A DNA stretch of 64,000 bases from Guillardia theta CCMP2712 (Eukaryota > Cryptophyceae > Pyrenomonadales > Geminigeraceae), in the NCBI RefSeq assembly GCF_000315625.1, contig NW_005434622.1, positions 463,697 to 527,696 of the forward strand, given 5' to 3'. The notes beneath the pieces were generated by a model that was given only the letters and a program-made list of their open reading frames with translations, had not been told where the DNA came from and did no database searches. The translations under genes and the position numbers were made by a program. Below, piece by piece: positions 11,596 to 22,905 of the stretch (position 1 is the first letter of the stretch; every line of letters begins with the position of its first letter).

Positions 11596-12363
11596 CCCTC
11601 AAGTCGTCGGGGAAAGTTCTTGTTCAAGCGCAGATATGAGATGCTGGGCAATGTCATGCGCCATGGGAGCATACTTGTTGTCAGCACACTTGAACTTCCG
11701 TCAGACATCAGCACTTGCACGCGTCACAGGCTGGCTAACAACTCTTACCATCATTCTCGCGCTCAATGTCGTGTGTGTGCTGCATGGAGGTTGCAATCGG
11801 GAATTGGCTTGGGGAAGGTACTATGATGGACAGACTCCCGAGTCAACCCGCGCATGAGTTATTGGTATCTCAGAGAAGTGGACAGCTCATTTCAAGATAT
11901 TAAATAATTTCTCACTGTCTTTCTTTGTTAGGCTCATTGGAGGGCCCGGCACCGCCCGCCCGCCTTGTCACACGCTGTTACGGGCCGGGCGCTGGGCAGC
12001 CCGCCGCCAACCCTGTCTACCGGACTTCCGCCCGGCGCCGCTGGTAGTAACCGTTTGACGGCTACTCTGGCGGCGGGCAGGCAGCCATGTTAGAAAACAG
12101 TACTGTAGTCACGATTCACGGCGGCCCGGACTCAGTGGGAGTTTCAAGGCTACTCAAACGGTCCACGCCCGGCATGACTCAGGCTGGTCCGGGTCACCGG
12201 TGCCATGCCAGATCGGCGGGCCCTCAGTGATCGGACTCAGCCGGCAACTGAGCTGAGGCGAACTCGAGAATAAGGATCGATTTTAGTTAACTCGGTATTG
12301 GCACAAGGGGGTACCTGCGTGGGATATTGAAGGGGTAGTGCCACACGACAGCGGCTCTTCGCA
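11596..12363. other. Intergenic region between two divergent genes
   Basis: This holds the presumed promoters of the giant filamin-repeat gene (leftward) and the small membrane-protein gene (rightward). A GC-rich interspersed element occupies roughly 11941-12250. I see no convincing coding exon; the short open frames at 11540-11857 run antisense to the start of the giant gene and lack splice or domain support. Confidence 0.5.
11941..12250. repeat. GC-rich interspersed element, copy 1
   Basis: This stretch is much richer in G+C than its surroundings (runs such as cccggcaccgcccgcccgcc and gccgggcgctgggc). It ends in the word gatcggactc, which recurs in the 61197-61412 copy. Similar GC-rich blocks sit at 22640, 29555, 37525, 48779, 53835, 58675 and 61197. 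It is intergenic and has no coding potential. It may be a non-autonomous mobile element, but terminal repeats and a target-site duplication were not established. Confidence 0.55.
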
Positions 12364-13253
12364 ATGTACGCTGGGGGGAGGATGAGCCAAGAAGATGCAC
12401 CTGCGATGGGGGCAGCCTTCATGTGCCTCTTATGTTGCAGCTGCATCTTCCTCTGCCTTGTGCTAGCATGTAAGTTTCTATTTCTCTCGCCTCTCCATCC
12501 TTTTGTGTGTAAGCTTGTCTCTATCCGTTTCATCACAGTCCTACCCTTGTCTCAACTTGACCTTCGCTGCTGGAGGGGTTGATTTAGCTTTCTCATTCTC
12601 TGTGTCATGCTTGCCATGCCAATTTGAAGAGACGATGATGATTGGTTTGACAACATCAAGCATTTCTGGTTTCTCATTTGCGTATTTGTATTTTGTTGTG
12701 GAGCGGCCACTCGTTTACTGACTTCCGCACTCGCATTACAGTTATCGTATGGGCTGTATGGGTAGTATTCGACAGCTCCAGCGCTTATTATGTTTCCTGT
12801 GCTGAAGAATCCAATATCTGGGTTTTTGTTCTCACAGCAGTGATAATTGTCCCAGTGACTGGAATGATCATAAGTTTGATCCAAGCTCAATTTGGCAGGA
12901 ATGTGACCTTGATGATAATCACATCTTGCATCCCATTCTTCACCGGGACATGGGGATTCTTGTTGTGGGTCAATATGACAAGAGATTGTGAAAAGTATTA
13001 TGATATCCACTATTCTAGCCTTCTACTTCTTTTCAAAATTTCGGTGGTTCTTTGCGTAATATCGTTCATCACGACGTTATGCACCATATGTATCCTGGGA
13101 GGAGCAATGGCTGCTGGCTACAGTCAACTTAATCCTTCAAGCGATGCAACCTATCATGACATTCCGGATTCGCTGAATGACAATGAAAAGCAGAAGAGCT
13201 CCTCTCAAGGGCAGGCTGGAGGAGCCTCGGGCGTCACTGAAGGCTACGTCTGA
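12364..13253 (+). CDS. Small polytopic membrane protein, unknown family
   Basis: Three exons close in frame to 232 residues: 12364-12469, 12588-12668 and 12742-13253, with introns gtaag..tttag and gtttc..tacag. Hydrophobic segments begin near the N-terminus (AAFMCLLCCSCIFLCLVLA) and continue with VIVWAVWVVF, IWVFVLTAVIIVPVTGMII, LMIITSCIPFFTGTWGFLL and ISVVLCVISFITTLCTICIL, so about five membrane spans are expected. The C-terminal tail is hydrophilic, rich in S, Q and G, and probably cytosolic. Start could be 12364 or the in-frame ATG at 12382. I do not recognise the family; cysteines in the first span and a C-x2-C in the first loop are the only distinctive residues. The gene converges with BOP1. 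Confidence 0.65.
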
Positions 13254-13478
13254 TTGGATGAAAGCATTATGAAATGGGGATGATGTCAGAATGCTTTCAT
13301 GTGCTGCGTCGTCAAAAGCGAAATCAGCAAGGGGTTCGAATCGCCGCCTTGGCTTTCTTTTTCGGGAATAGTTTCCATGTATGTAACAACCTATAAATAA
13401 CCGGAGCGTCGATTTGAGACGATTTGAACTCTTTTATTGGTTTGTTTTGTCGAAGATCTTGTCGATGTGCCATTAAAT
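13254..13478. other. Convergent 3' intergenic region
   Basis: This short spacer holds the 3' untranslated regions of the membrane-protein gene (+) and BOP1 (-). No terminator-like structure or RNA gene was identified. Confidence 0.4.
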
Positions 13479-16057
13479 TTACTTGTCCGTGAACAATCTA
13501 ATGGTGTGATCGATGCCACACGTAAACAACCAGGGCTGTAAACTCTCATCACAACTAGCTTTCAAACAGCAGTTTCAGGTGTACCTGAGTAGGATGGAAA
13601 AGAATGTCCAGTATTCCATCCATTCCATCATTCTTGTGCGCATGCAATCTTTTCAGCGGCACAATCAACGGGTTGTCCATGAGGTCGTTGTAAACCTGCC
13701 CACGAATGAGCTGATGGCATCAACAGCTCAGGCATCCCCTACCATGCCATGGAACACGTAGGCAACACCGTCCTCGCCTCCTGCTGCAAAAAGTGGCAAT
13801 CGCTTGTGAAATGCGACCGTCCTGCAACTAAACATCAGAAGCAAACGAGGAGAAAGGTTATTGACCTCAGTCCCGTGTTGTTGTATCGCATTGTTTTGTA
13901 AGGCTTCGCCGACAGGTCCATGTCAAACCAAGAAATCTTGCGATCGAAAGCAGAGCAAACAACATTATCTCCTCCGGGATGAATATCAAAGGACGAAAGC
14001 CATTTAAACCCTCCAAGAAGATTTTTGCTCAACATTTGCTTTTGCAGATTGTACACTTTCACATGCTTCTTAGTAGCAAGGAATAAAAAAGGTTTGCTTG
14101 GATGGAACAAAACTTTCTGCGTATCAGATTTGGATTTGGTGAAGGGATTTTGACTTTGCATCTTTGAGAGCTGGTGAATCAGTACAGCTTTTGTGTTTGC
14201 TTGAGGCGACAAAGTGACGAAATAGTCCCCTTTGTGATGCCACGTCACTTGAGTGACTGGTTTGGCGTGCTTGACCCGGAGAAGAAGACCTTGTTCTTTC
14301 TCTGCGCTTGCCACGTCTTCAAACTTGACAAGTTCGTTCTTTTCCTTCGATCCCTTTGACGCAGCAAATTCCCGCCCCTTCAATAACAACTCTTGTATCG
14401 CAGCTGATTGCAGATTGTCCTGTGGTCCAAATCTAGGATCAATCAATATCACTTCAGAACCTACCGCAACCGCAATGATTGGAAAGTCCACATTCGGGTT
14501 CCAAGAAATGTACGAAACTGGTTGTTTCAAATTCCACTTTTTCCAACACCTGCCTGTTGAAACCTCCCATACCATCACAAAACCGTCGTTGGAGGCTGAA
14601 GCAAAGTATTGGCCATCGGGATGGTGCGAGAGAGAATTGATTTTGTCCTTGTGACCTTCATAGACTACCGTTAGCACGCTAGGATATGGTCTGAGGTCTG
14701 CAGGTTTCGGAAGCTTTGGCAACAAAGATTGAGGATCGACATTCATACGCTTCTTGACTGTCCTAGGGCACAGATAAAGATCTAGGCACCTTTCAAAACG
14801 CTCTTGCACCAGACTAGGGTATAAAGGAACTTTTTTCAGGGATGTATAAGCCTGGGGAATGAAGTTCAGTGGTCGATCTGAAGGATCTTGTTTCAGCATC
14901 TCCTCTTGCTCTTCCGGAGACAAGAGATACTCCTTTGAGGGATTGTAAGATTCCGCATGTCCGGGCAATTTCATCTTTGGCGCAGGTATCGGGACCGCCC
15001 CCCGATGGACCACATCATCCTCTCTTTCCCAGACATCAAAGTTGTATAGCTTGTCAGGATCTTGGGGATCTGGGTCTCGCTTGAGCTTTCCAGCACGAAT
15101 CATCCTAACATATCGAACGATCTTCTTGGCTTCATGTTTCGACGGGACAAATCTCGACTTTGGTTCGGGTCCGCTTGGACCAAAAATCTTGAGCTCAGGG
15201 TCGTCCTCAGGAACCGGATAATCCTCGTAAGGATCAATACCAGGCTCGTATTTTCCATTTCTCAACCGTCGAAGCAGCTTCACTTCTGCATCGGTCAATC
15301 GAAGCTCCTCGTCGTTGACTTCATCATACACCAGCCGCCAAGGTTCTGGATCATCCGCGCGATCTAGATGTCTCTGCAATGCATCTTTCTTGGTCTTTCT
15401 CAAGATCTTCTTGCCACTCAAATCATAACCAATATGCTTTTCATCCTTGTACCACTCCATCGGAATATTCCCCACAGGGTTTTTCATGACAGGTCCATCT
15501 TCGTCTGAGTCTGATTCTGGAACAATTCTGCCTTCTTGAGACTCTTGATGCTCAGCAGCCGTGTTCTTGATCTTCAACAGCTTGCTTTTGTTCAAGTATT
15601 TCCTCACTTCTCTATCTTCTTCTTCCTTCTGAATTTCGGCGCTGGTCTTATCGCGTTTCTTCGATGTTTCGTCATCGGATCCCCACAAGTCCCCATCGCC
15701 GTGCTCTTCATTTTCTGTTTCATCTTCTTCGTCTTCGCCTCCTTCGTCTTCCACACAATCCTCCTGCTCTTCTTCTTCTTCTTCCTCCTCCTCCTCCTCC
15801 TCCTCCTCCTCCTCCTCCTCTTCCTCCGCCTCATCTTGATGGCTCTCTCCGCTATCGCCTTGTTCATCTTCATCATCCCCACCCTCAAAGTCTCCTTCCG
15901 AAAGTTCTTGCTCCTCTCCCTCAGGTTCATGGTCATCCTTACTTCCATCTTCATCGCTGCTATCTTCACCAACACTTATCTTTCCGTTCTGACCGAGGCT
16001 CTCCTCCTCCTCCTCCTGCCCTCGGCTTGCACCAGCCGCACGTCGCTTGCCTACCAT
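13479..16057 (-). CDS. BOP1: BOP1/Erb1 60S ribosome-biogenesis WD40 protein
   Basis: Four exons (16057-13866, 13821-13743, 13695-13585, 13535-13479), joined by introns of 44, 47 and 49 nt, encode 812 residues. The N-terminal 150 or so residues are extremely acidic, with a poly-Glu run encoded at 15779-15830. A BOP1NT region follows (roughly residues 185-440, e.g. [20 protein letters not shown] and [14 protein letters not shown]), then WD repeats ([57 protein letters not shown]) ending in [18 protein letters not shown]. In other eukaryotes BOP1 acts with PES1 and WDR12 in 27S/32S pre-rRNA processing in the nucleolus. Length and order match the family. A reading stopping at 13835 would miss the last two exons and lose the terminal WD blades. 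The gene is divergent from the SAM-FKBP gene. Confidence 0.95.
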
Positions 16058-16717
16058 GCTGCACGTGAAGTCGAGGGGGGGTGGGGGTACGAATACAGTT
16101 TCTAGAAGGGGTGGGGGTGCCTACTTGGCTGCCCCGGCCCAGTTCGATCAGAGGGGAGGCGGGCTCGCTTGGCTTCACACAGAAGCGTCTCGAGCATGGG
16201 AGGGGGACGGAAAAGGAGGATGGCGGGGAAGGTGAAGAAGGGAGATAGGGGGTTTGTTTCAGAATACATGTAGAGGAGATAGCCAGCAGATAGATAACAA
16301 GTTCGAGGTGGTGAAGCAGCAATCTCAGTCTGGAACTTCTTGTCTTTGTGTACACACGGGGATTTGAATCGAACGATCCATTGCACGCGGGGTTTCTGGA
16401 GGCAGTCCATCGCATCCATTTCTGATCAATATGTGGTGACAAGCCGATAGATCTTGAGTTACCTTCCATAATTGAATGCTGACAAATTTCAAGAGGGCCG
16501 GGGGCCGTTGATAAAGTGGTTGACCTTCCTGTCAGGGAATATTCTACTCGCCACCGCTGGCCGTGTTCATAAACCAATTCATTTCGACTTGTCCTGAAGT
16601 GGGGTGTCTACGCAATGAAGTCTTTTTTCTCCTTCTTGTGAGATAAACTTTATTTTCACTTCAACTTTTCTGGATTCAACTCTGAAATTCCTAATTCGCA
16701 GACTATGTTGCATTTTA
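16058..16717. other. Divergent promoter region BOP1 / SAM-FKBP gene
   Basis: The 660-bp region between two divergent genes contains G-rich runs at 16072-16113 (ggggtgggggtac type) just upstream of BOP1. No exon is supported. Open frames here on the minus strand are in-frame extensions of noncoding sequence. Confidence 0.4.
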
Positions 16718-19700
16718 ATGCTACAGCTTTTACCCGTTCAGATGTTCTCGATCGCTGCGATGAAAGAGCAAACGAACCCCCCGAAAGGTTGTCCACCCAT
16801 ACTTCATGGTGCGATTGTAGTTGCTACTGTCTGCTGTGCTTTTGACACAACGATCACAGCCTCGAGACTGCGAGGCGGAGGACACGAAACAGTCTTCTCG
16901 TCAAAGTTTCTGAGGTGGATGAAAGTCTGTACTGCTGAGTTCATCTTATTTCATGCTAGTTCTGAGCTGGGGAATGATGGTCCAAACGACAATGTGCCAG
17001 GTTTGTTGTATCTTGTCTGCATCCGCCATGATTTCTGGTTTCTGGTAGAGCAAGCATCCAACCAGGCAGCAGGTCAAGATACGGATGCAAACCAGGGCAC
17101 AGCAAATGCGGGAAGGATGGCGGAGGACTCAAAATCTTTGGACCTTGAATTCACGTCGTCATCTGCAGGTTCGATGGTTCTTGAGAGTGCGGTGCTAACA
17201 TCGACTCAGGTCAACAGTATCCGCGAAGAGCTGAACAGTCACAAGGCAGATATGGAAGGCCTTCGCGTGGACGATTTTCAAGGGGATCACGAGGAAATTA
17301 CAGAAATTTTGGAGAGAATCCTGAGGATGGGAATTCGAGGACATGGAGTGAGAGTGGAATTCTGCTCGCCTTCGAACGATGACAGATCCATTTGATCGCA
17401 GCACGAGAAATGCCAGAGCCTCTCTCGCATTCCAGACCCACTCGATTTAACAGTCTCGACGAAGATAAGTGAGTGACATTGGGCTGCCTTTCTGGATCTG
17501 AACATTGTCATGTAGGATGAAAAGGCTGGAGAGGCTCATGTCGGAGGATCTTGATGCCCCAAGGAGGGAAGACTTCGGGCCAGGCTCAAGAACTTTTTCA
17601 GCACCTCTGACAGGGGCAAATGCTGTGGATTTGGATGTGAATAATGTGGCTTTATACTTCAAATCGTGATGATTTGCCGGCAGCCAAACGACCAACCAAA
17701 GCAGAGGCCCGATAACCTTGAACCTGTCTTCACCCGACAAGATGATGCACCAAGTTTGTGCCATGACGTCTGACATGCTCGTGTATAATTTGCTTCTAGA
17801 TCTGCCCGAAAGGCGACCTTCCAGAGAATCTGAGGGAGCGGCAAGGGCTGGTGTCCACCCTTCAAGACTTTCAGCTATGGCAGAAGAGGTTTATTCTTCG
17901 GCACCACCACCCCAGCCACGTCGGTACCTTGGTGGAAGGTGAATCCATCTTGAACCGCGAGAGATAGATAATGCTGTATACGTCAGAGGAGGAGGGGATA
18001 GAGGAAGGGGAGGAATGCGAACAGGTATGCTTAGCGAGGAAGCTGCATCAACCAGAGCTCCGGCTTTTGGTGGACGAGGAGGGAGACCCACATTGGGGTT
18101 TGATACACGCAATGAGCGAGAATATCAGGTGGCTTTCAATTTTCATCGTGCTGTTGATGAGAAAAGACAAGACGGTTCACACTTATTTTCAGCGCGGTTT
18201 GTTCTACGATCAATGGAAAGTTGCGAGGGATGTAGACCTTGACATAACTCAAGTACTGAGAAAATGCGAAAAACTTGCACCTTGTCCCAGAGTGAGATTT
18301 TCGTATAGGTTCTTCAAAGGAAAAAACCAGCTGAAAAGACTTCTGCTACCACCAGCGTTGAAGACATGGGAGTCGATGAGGTTTCAAGCTGGATGATGAG
18401 TCTGGAATTACCAGTCAATGCCATAGAAATAGTCAAGAAGGTGGGTGGTCAAACGTTTGATGTTGACATTAGATAACGTGATTCTGTATGTGCAGGAGGG
18501 ACTGAATGGCAAGGATGTTGCTGCATTGACTGTTGAGGAGATGGAGACTGAACTGGGACTCAGCAGGTCTTGTATGCCCATTTTTTTGATCTTTTTTGAA
18601 GAGGATTCAGATTACAAGCTAAGAAGCTGATGAATCGCATACAAGAATTCAAAAAGCCGGCCGAAGTGAAGGAAGCTGCCTCAAAGGTGGTCTTCGTCCA
18701 ATTATATCCCTTCCTGACACACTCAAAAGTCGATGGAACTTCGGGGTCTGCAGCCGTTGAATGCTCGGAAAGACTCAAACATGGTACAGAAGTCACAAGG
18801 CCTCCTTATTTCTGATCCCCCTTGTCAGGATTGGAATGCTGTCTTGGACGAAAAGGAGTCAGCGACAACTTATGACTCAAAGACGGACGCGTATGAGTAT
18901 GAGCAGGCTTCCGGAACAATAACGGAGAAAGAGGCTAAGAAGTTGAGGAAGCAGATTCGAGACCTCAAACGACAGAAGAAAGTCTCGGAAGGAGATACCA
19001 AGCAAGCAATCAAGGTACCTACTTTTTACGATACTTTCTCTGTTTCACTGACGGCAACCTTCAGCTTGAGATTGCAAAGCTTGAGGCACTTCTGTCACAA
19101 TCAGAGGTTCGTACACCAGCAGCTTGTTGATCCATTCATTTTGCTTTTCCGTTTCTTCTGAATGAGACAAACTGCAGAGCGAAAAGTTAAACCAGTACCA
19201 AAACTTGACAGAAGACGGTCTGCAATGTAATTGGCATCCAAAGAATACTTAATGTTGACCTGAAGGTGGTGTGCGAATGCGGGTCATCAGCGAAGGAAAA
19301 GGATATCAGCCAGAGAAGTGGGCAAGGGTGTGTGAAATAAATTCTGTCTGCTGAAGTGCTCTGATAAAACTACTTCAGGTTGAAGTTCATTTCACTGGAA
19401 AAGTTCAAGGAGGGGAAATTTTTCACAACACTCGGACTGGGGGATATCCAGTCAAGTTCATCGTGGGTGCGAAGCAAGTGATTCCGGGGCTGGACGTTGG
19501 GATTAAGGCGATGAAGGCTGGTGTGTCACCTAGAGTCATTGTTAACCGGATGGGCTGATGTCTCGTAGGCGGACGGGCTGACTTCATCTTCTCGCCCGAG
19601 TATGGATACGGATCCAAGGGACGGAAGCCTGTGGATGACGAGCCTGAGGTGAGCTCGCTTGCTCGTTGTGCTGGCTGAGTTGCCCCAGGTCTTGCCTGGA

Positions 19701-20603
19701 AGTTGGCTGGAGTATAATGTGGAGCTTATGGCCTTTGAAGCCAAGCCTCTGGGCTTCCCGTTGAGCTCGGCTGCGGACAACAGACCAAGCGTAACCTTTC
19801 ATATTCACAAATCGCTCAGTTGAATGGCCTTAAGCAGGGACAGGGAGCCCCTGATACCCAGGAGGATTTTCCTGCCCTCCCGTCCAGGGATAGAAATCAG
19901 CCAACGGGGGTGGCAGGAACTTCGAACACAGGGAAAGTTATGCAAGGATGGGCAAATGTCGTGAAGAATTCAGCGGCGAAGGTGATTTAAACGAAGCATG
20001 CCCTTGTGTACAACAGTGATGGACCGATTCTGCAGGCAAACGAAACTGTTGTGAAAGAACAAGTTCACAAGAGATCCCATTCAAGTGTTTTTTTCGCTTC
20101 TGTTGATTATATCAAGCTTAAAGCTTTCCGCTCTCTAGGAACTCCTGCTTCGGTCTACCATGGAGGCGGCGAGAACCATCAGACTCCTCTGGTCCCTGCT
20201 AACTGAATATTGGTGACCGACTGATGCCTCCCACAGACCCCAGGGAAGTCACCGAGAAAGCTTCAGGATCTTGACATGCATGCGGGTGACCGTCAGGAGG
20301 CAGCGTCCTCGTTGTGATGTCATTGGCAGCCTTGCTCAACATGGACTCGCTTTCTCTGGACGGCACTGAAGCAACCGAAGAAGAGATTGTCGACTCGGAT
20401 CCAGGTGCTCGAAGGAAAGTTCTTGTTGTATGTGACATTTTCATCTCTCGTAGAACTGGCGGCTCTCGCTGCCGGCAGGTCGACAACGACGAAATTCAAT
20501 CTCGCGCGAGCTGGTAAATTCGTTTGAAGTGTCTGAGGTTGCTGACATCAACTCAGCTGGTCTGACGAAGCCAAACGAGGGTGGAGAGAGCGATGACTCG
20601 TGA
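16718..20603 (+). CDS. SAM and FKBP-type peptidyl-prolyl isomerase protein with RGG segment (multi-exon)
   Basis: Many exons separated by introns of roughly 30-60 nt. Candidate start ATG 16718 leads into a hydrophobic segment followed by RLRGGG. Around 17800-18130 the frame encodes an RG-rich segment (GGGDRGRGG, FGGRGGRP). Near 18365-18660, after splicing, lies a SAM domain (VDEVSSWMMSLELPV, LNGKDVAALTVEEM, AKKLMNRIQEF). At 19380-19770 an FKBP domain reads VEVHFTGKVQGGEIF, KQVIPGLDVGIKAMKAG, FSPEYGYGSKGRKP and SWLEYNVELMAFEA. A tail with EDFPALPSRD and WANVVKN follows, ending at TGA 20601-20603. FKBPs catalyse prolyl isomerisation; the active-site Trp of classical FKBPs is replaced by Leu here (VIPGLD). 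The SAM to FKBP exon chain is good; continuity between 16718 and 17800 is uncertain, and two genes remain possible. Confidence 0.65.
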
Positions 20604-20722
20604 AAATGCAAGGGAAAGAGTTCGTCGCCCGTCCTGCAGCATGTCCTGCCCTCAGCCTTTGGTTCCCAGCTTTCTCCTGTAGGATATGATTCATATTTTT
20701 TCAACTACAAATGTCCAATCAA

Positions 20723-22584
20723 TCAATCAATCCGCCCGCCCCCCATCTCTTTGATCTCAACGATCTCACACATGCTATCAATCAGAACGCCATTAGGATC
20801 AGTCGACTCCCTCAAGTCAAGAGTAACAAGGATGGTCGGAGCTTCGTCCTCAGTCCGAGCTGTCAGAGATAGACAGCAAGACAAGACAGCCAGGCTCAAG
20901 ACTCGCCCATCCATCTCTTCGACATTCTCAGTCTCGTAGAAGACATCCTCTGCCGAGATGTTTCCGAACATTTGATTGATTGCCTTGTCGTGCATGACGG
21001 CCGTCGTTCTAACACTTCCAGAGGAGAAGTCGACAAACGCTCCACACCAGGTGTGGGTGAAAACCTTTTGATTCTTGTCAGCATCAGGGAAGGGACAATG
21101 TCTGCAAGTGAACAGGTCAAACACCTCAAAAAAGTAGAGCCAACTCACTGGCAGAAAGTACTCCCGTCGTGATTGGGGAAAACTGCTCGAAGGCAACTGG
21201 CGCAGGACAGCACAAGAAATTCTCTGACTTCATGCAAGCATTTTATGTCATTCATCTGCCTTTCGCTTCCATCTTCCAACAGAAATCTCAAGTCATGGAT
21301 CTGAATTCTTTCGCACACACGCGCCCTGCAACCTGTCGTAGTCGTCACATCATTCCCTGCACATCCTATTTGGGTTACCGCTTCCCAGCAGGTCGCAAAG
21401 GTGCTTGTTCGTTTCTTGAGGGTCTGCAGGAGGTGTCTTGGATTTGTTTCGACGATGATGGATTGCATTGCTCTTGTCTAATGCGATGATGCACACGGTG
21501 TTGGATCTCGTGCTGAGGACGATGTCTTCGTTCTGTTGGAGGTCAACATAAGCCCCATGGAGCTGAACGAAGAAGACGCTGTTCAACAACTCTTCATGCG
21601 TCAAGCTAGAGAGCGTCATCGATAAATCTTTGCAGCGTGCGATGTCAATTAGGACCTTGACGTGACATCCCGCATATCCATCCCCGCCACCTGAATCAAA
21701 GTTCGCGTTGGTTACAAATGCGGCGATCTAGGTCGAGATTTGATTAGTTCAGCCATCATGAACTCTATTAGCGCACCTTGGAAACTTTTTTCCCGATTCG
21801 AATGTTCATGATTGAAGTGACAGCTTCTTTTGTAAAGAGAAGGCATCCACACACATTCGCTGTTGCCCCAAGGTGTTGAAACAAATCTTGAATTCTCGTG
21901 AAATGTATTTCTTGCTTTCCATCGATTGAGGAGTTTCGACCCAGCATTGTCAAGATCCTTTGACAAGCTCCATGACAGGTGTCCTTGCACGAAGCAAGAT
22001 GCTGCATGCCGATTCCGAGCAAGGTTTGACCCCTCGCAGATTTTACATGCTTTGTCTCATTCCAAGCGCTGGCCCTCTTGCCACAGGATCGGGATGAACT
22101 CTGACGAGGGATTCCTCCCTGTTTCACCCACTCCATGATCTTGTTTGCACATTCTGTGGTAGCTTTTGACACGTTCTTATCCATTCCCGGCCCTGTCACC
22201 CACTGCTGGTTGAAAACAAAGGTTTAGTTTGCGAACGGCACCGAGAAGTCAAAAGCTTACGCATGAGGAGGAATTCAGATTGCAAGCATCCTTCAATCGA
22301 AATAGAATGCGAAGATACGATGATCCAACGATTGAAAAGTCTGAAGAGTAAGTTCTATACAAGGAGTGTCTTCCTCCATTGATCAACACGACATCACCTA
22401 GTAACACCCCTCCATGGACCGCCCAGTGAGCTCTCCTTCCCCATAGCTTGAGACAGGCTGAGGTTGGGGAACAGAACTTGGAGAGGGATGTTGAAGACAT
22501 CTCGTCCTCTTGGATCACTTCGAGAGACAGCATCGCCAAGCTTCCTTCCTCTTTGATGTTTCGCACTACACCCACCGCCTGCAT
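20723..22584 (-). CDS. RPA-like OB-fold protein with zinc ribbon (MEIOB/RPA1-like)
   Basis: Several exons on the minus strand. The first (22584-22261) reads QAVGVVRNIKEEGSLAMLSLEV and ACLKLWGRRAHW..GDVVLINGG, the layout of an RPA-type OB fold. Middle exons (about 22200-21480) include FVTNANFDSGG and SVFFVQLHGAYVDLQQNEDIVLS. A later part (21250-20910) has VLSCASCLRAVF and FTCRHCPFPD, two C-x2-C pairs as in the RPA70 zinc ribbon, then CGAFVDFSSGSVRTTAVMHD resembling the third OB fold. It ends at the stop at 20723. RPA1 and MEIOB bind single-stranded DNA in replication or meiotic recombination. This assignment rests on pattern only. The start lies about 60 bp from a GC-rich element, so an N-terminal exon could be missing or displaced. 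Confidence 0.5.
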
Positions 22585-22639
22585 GTTCCTGCCTAGAACA
22601 GCCTGGCCCGGCACAAGTACACTACTCGGTAATTACTGT

Positions 22640-22745
22640 CAGGGCCCGGGCCGGGCCCGGCGCCGCGGGCGGCGGGCGGCCGCTCTGGCAGCTGCGCCGG
22701 CGGGGCTGGCACAGGCTGAGGCCGTCGGATGTACGGACCGTTAGA
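22640..22745. repeat. GC-rich interspersed element, copy 2
   Basis: A short block of almost pure G and C (cagggcccgggccgggcccg) sits directly upstream of the RPA-like gene. Flanking words gtactgag and cggtcacag resemble the edges of copies 5 and 7. It is probably the same dispersed family as the other GC-rich blocks; no coding content. Confidence 0.5.
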
Positions 22746-22905
22746 GAAATGAGTCACTGGTACTGAGCTAAAAAATAATCGGTACTGAGCACACGGAACG
22801 GTCACAGTATTTGACATTTATTCACATTCAGTGGAGCCAACTTCATATCAAGCTCTCATATGTTCACTCGCTTCAACTGGTCTGACAATTTCTCTTTGGC
22901 CCTAA

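Noticed and set aside
12552-13010. Minus-strand open frame of 152 codons
   Set aside because: It lies antisense over the spliced exons of the membrane-protein gene and resembles no protein.
13290-13365. A tRNA-like T-arm sequence (ggttcgaatc) downstream of the membrane-protein gene
   Set aside because: The flanking bases do not form a five-pair T stem, and no acceptor or anticodon stem could be built.
15536-16105. Plus-strand open frame with long poly-Leu runs
   Set aside because: It is the antisense reading of the poly-Glu region of BOP1 and has no independent support.
15966-16577. Minus-strand frame of 203 codons upstream of BOP1
   Set aside because: It overlaps the BOP1 start in another frame and covers the promoter; its composition is not protein-like.
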